Positions 6,978-8,655 of a DNA stretch of 8,655 bases are shown here, one piece after another. The DNA comes from an uncultured Bacillaceae bacterium (GTDB taxonomy: Bacteria > Bacillota > Bacilli > Bacillales > Caldibacillaceae): the NCBI GenBank assembly GCA_937983015.1, contig CALKAK010000184.1:1-8655 (forward strand). The letters run 5' to 3'. Below the pieces are notes generated by a model. That model saw only the letters and a list, made by a program, of their open reading frames with translations. It searched no databases and was not told where the DNA came from. The position numbers were made by a program, and so were the translations under genes. Positions within the stretch are counted from its first letter, which is position 1. Every line of letters begins with the position of its first letter.

Positions 6978-7109
6978 TTATAGATGGTGGGTCTTTTTCG
7001 AATACTGGAATTTGCCTGCTTCGCGATTTCGCTCACGCAGTTCATTTTTCTTTTCACGTTTCGCTTGTTTATCGACGGGCTTTTTATCGTCATCGGTAGT
7101 ATGGGACAA
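6978..7109 (-). CDS. Small basic hydrophilic protein, possible DUF3941 family
   Basis: This 43-residue protein starts at a TTG. It reads SHTTDDDKKPVDKQ, then AKREKKNELRERNREAGK, and ends in FQYSKKTHHL. It has 13 Lys/Arg against 8 Asp/Glu, no hydrophobic segment, and a middle part that should be helical. The REKKNELRERNR and QYSKKT features recall the short Bacillus proteins filed as DUF3941; that match is from memory and not certain. Function is unknown. Support for a real gene: GGAGGT (7118-7123) stands exactly 8 bases before the TTG, codons run cleanly to TAA, and a textbook terminator begins 10 bases later. It lies 48 bases after the DegV gene with no terminator between, so the two are probably one transcript. 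Longer open frames over the same bases on either strand look like shadows. Confidence 0.75.
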   Translation of the reverse strand: MSHTTDDDKKPVDKQAKREKKNELRERNREAGKFQYSKKTHHL

Positions 7110-7117
7110 AGGAATGT

Positions 7118-7123
7118 ACCTCC
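7118..7123 (-). promoter_or_regulatory. Ribosome binding site setting the TTG start of the 43-residue gene
   Basis: GGAGGT on the - strand lies 8 bases before the TTG at 7109. It is the main evidence that this short frame is translated. Confidence 0.7.
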
Positions 7124-7157
7124 ATTTCCTTTAATGGTGAAATTCCATGCACGATTA

Positions 7158-8042
7158 TTATTGTTGAAAGTCAATGGAGCTATTCATTTTTTCATTTAAA
7201 AAGAAAATGGCGATCGTTCCTGGACCGGAATGAGCTCCGATTGCCCCGCCGATCATATTGATGAAAAATGTTTGGCAATTATATGTTTCTTCCAGTAGTT
7301 GTTTATAGTGAAGGGCCATATCCTCGGCGTCCGCGTGACTGATTCCGATCACTTGTTTTTCAAGGTTCACACCTCTTTCACCGATGAGTTCCAGCATTCG
7401 TTTGACAAGCTTTTTATCTCCACGAATTTTCTCGAGCGGAATTAATTTCCCATTTTCAAGATTGATGATCGGTTTGATGTTCAAAAGTCCGCCGACGACA
7501 GCCGATGTTTTCGAGATGCGTCCTCCTCTTTGCAAATATTCAAGACTATCCACGGTGAATAGATGTTCCATATGTTCGGCCATAAATGTACATTCCTTGA
7601 GAATCGTCTCTTTATCCGCATCGTTTTTTATAAGATATGCGGCATGGCGGACGACAAGGCCAAGTCCGAGGGAAGCGCATTTGGTGTCGACGATGGTCAG
7701 ATCGAAATCCGGATATTCTTCCTGTACTTGTTCACGGATGATACTTGCCGTGGAATAAGTTCCTGATAATTCCGAAGAAAAAGCAAAATAAATTGCCGTT
7801 TTCTTTTCTCGGGCAAGTTTACTGAACAGTTCTTTCAGCGTGTTAGGGGATGCTTGGGATGTTTTTGGAACGGCCCCTTTGCGCATGGCGTCGAAAACTT
7901 TTTTCGAGTCAATTGTCACCAAATCTTCAAATTCTTCTTCACCAATATGGACTTTTAATGGTATAAGTGAGATGTTATGTTCTTCCAGGAAAGATTTAGG
8001 TAAGTCCGAGCCACTATCCGTAATGAGTTGAATCGCTGTCAT
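7158..8042 (-). CDS. DegV-family fatty-acid-binding protein (YitS-like)
   Basis: From the ATG at 8042 this is a 294-residue DegV-family protein, the usual length. The family binds a fatty acid between two alpha/beta domains, and in Gram-positive bacteria FakB proteins of this family present fatty acids to the kinase FakA for phosphorylation. Visible motifs in order: IQLITDSGSDLP (4-15), VPKTSQASPN, FSSELSGTYSTASI (the SGTYS fatty-acid carboxylate site), VDTKCASLGLGL, VDSLEYLQRGGRIS with GGLLNIKPII, and the C-terminal GGAIGAHSGPGTIAIFF. The frame stays open for 21 more codons to a TTG at 8105, but no ribosome binding site precedes that; AGGGA sits 4 bases before the ATG and the family begins at the LITDSGSD strand, so the shorter form is chosen. 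Being next to a YitT gene suggests the YitS lineage. No kinase gene is in the window. Confidence 0.93.
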   Translation of the reverse strand: MTAIQLITDSGSDLPKSFLEEHNISLIPLKVHIGEEEFEDLVTIDSKKVFDAMRKGAVPKTSQASPNTLKELFSKLAREKKTAIYFAFSSELSGTYSTASIIREQVQEEYPDFDLTIVDTKCASLGLGLVVRHAAYLIKNDADKETILKECTFMAEHMEHLFTVDSLEYLQRGGRISKTSAVVGGLLNIKPIINLENGKLIPLEKIRGDKKLVKRMLELIGERGVNLEKQVIGISHADAEDMALHYKQLLEETYNCQTFFINMIGGAIGAHSGPGTIAIFFLNEKMNSSIDFQQ

Positions 8043-8188
8043 TGTATCCCTACTTTCTAGACTTAATCTTTCATCTAGTTTACATGTTTGGGACCTTTTC
8101 GACAATAGACGTATAGAAAAAATTGCAATGATTTAAACTGTTGTAATATCATTAATTGGTTCACAGCAAATAGAGGAGATCGACTGAA
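8043..8188. promoter_or_regulatory. Divergent promoter region between the DegV and YitT genes
   Basis: These 146 bases separate two divergent genes and must hold both promoters. For the + strand, TTGCAA (8123-8128) and TAATAT (8144-8149) are good hexamers but only 15 bases apart. For the - strand, TTGTCG (8105-8100) and TAAACT (8082-8077) stand 17 apart, a fair but weak pair. AATGAT (8127-8132) and ATCATT (8148-8153) form an inverted repeat around the + strand -10 region. Confidence 0.4.
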
Positions 8189-8655
8189 ATGAGTAGTAGC
8201 AGCCTTTTTACAGAGAACCATTCTGTAAATCTTATTTGGAAAACCATAAAGCGCCTCTTTGTATTATTTTCGGGTGCTTTCCTATATGCCTTCGGGATGA
8301 ATTTCTTTTTAGTGCCAGCAGATGTTTACGCCACCGGTTTTTCCGGTTTATCACAACTTTTGATGAAGATCTTACATCAATTCGATCTACCGATTTCCAT
8401 GGGGACTTTATTAATTATCTTAAATATTCCCGTTTTATGGCTCGGATTAAGGAAAGTGGGGAGATCGTTTACCGTCTATAGTTTGATCAGTGTGGCGATG
8501 ATGTCGCTGTTCTTGAATCTCATCCCTGTTCACTCTTTGTCCGATGATATTTTGTTAAACGCCGTTTTCGGAGGATGTATTTCCGCACTCGGTATCGGGC
8601 TGACCCTCCGTTACGGTTCATCGACGGGCGGGATGGATATCATCGCGGTCGTCCT
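8189..8655 (+). CDS. yitT: YitT-family (DUF161/UPF0750) membrane protein, 3' end cut by window
   Basis: The first 155 residues of a YitT-family integral membrane protein are present; the frame is open to the window edge. The start is an ATG with GAGGAGA (8173-8179) before it. After a polar N-terminus (SSSSLFTENHSVN) come hydrophobic spans at about residues 22-42 (containing SGAFLYAFGMNFFLVPADV), 68-86, 94-114 and 124-140, and then the family signature GSSTGGMDIIAVV at about 143-155. ATGFSGLSQLL between the first two spans is also typical. Full-length members have about 280-290 residues with a C-terminal soluble DUF2179 domain, which would lie beyond the window. Function is not established; a transport role is often suggested. 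The divergent DegV-family neighbour recalls the yitS-yitT pair of Bacillus subtilis. Confidence 0.92.
   Translation, partial: MSSSSLFTENHSVNLIWKTIKRLFVLFSGAFLYAFGMNFFLVPADVYATGFSGLSQLLMKILHQFDLPISMGTLLIILNIPVLWLGLRKVGRSFTVYSLISVAMMSLFLNLIPVHSLSDDILLNAVFGGCISALGIGLTLRYGSSTGGMDIIAVV

Noticed and set aside
6800..7174. 124-residue open frame on the - strand
   Set aside because: It overlaps the start of the 108-residue membrane gene, runs through a terminator, lacks a good ribosome binding site and has low-complexity composition. The 43-residue frame over the same bases has much better signals.
6984..7199. 71-residue hydrophobic open frame on the + strand
   Set aside because: It is the antisense of the 43-residue gene and the DegV 3' end. 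Its hydrophobicity comes from complementing Lys-rich codons, and no ribosome binding site was seen.
8043..8105. N-terminal extension of the DegV protein to a TTG at 8105
   Set aside because: There is no ribosome binding site before the TTG, the added residues do not match the family, and the extension would cover the promoter region.

Overview
The window looks like ordinary chromosome from a low-to-moderate GC member of the Bacillaceae (Bacillota). The reasons are strong GGAGG-type ribosome binding sites, several TTG starts, tidy intrinsic terminators, and a set of genes typical of Bacillus relatives: a YajQ/YitK protein, a DegV/YitS protein and a YitT membrane protein. The species cannot be named from the sequence. 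No mobile element, CRISPR array, tRNA or rRNA was seen.

Region 1 (1-5390, + strand) is an alpha-glucoside utilisation locus. It holds the 3' three quarters of a GH65 maltose phosphorylase, a LacI/GalR-type regulator (probably the local maltose regulator) and a cytoplasmic GH31 alpha-glucosidase. Phosphorolysis of maltose to beta-glucose 1-phosphate plus glucose, together with hydrolysis of alpha-glucosides to glucose, would feed glycolysis. A transporter and a beta-phosphoglucomutase would be expected nearby but are not in the window; they may lie upstream.

Region 2 (5391-5747) is a gene-free convergent junction of 357 bases. It is packed with hairpins: two terminator-like hairpins, a very clear bidirectional terminator, and around the latter an imperfect long inverted repeat carrying TGTGATCAC on both arms plus a 16-17 base direct repeat.

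Region 3 (5748-8042, - strand) carries, in transcription order, a DegV-family lipid-binding protein, a 43-residue basic protein with a TTG start and its own terminator, two overlapping small membrane proteins, and a YajQ-family nucleotide-binding protein. Region 4 (8043-8655) is a divergent intergenic region followed by the start of a YitT-family membrane protein that runs off the window.

Most of the content is conventional. The points worth a second look are the atypical GH31 nucleophile motif and C-terminal tail, the nested repeats at the convergent junction, the small genes that start with TTG, and the palindromes between the regulator and the glucosidase.
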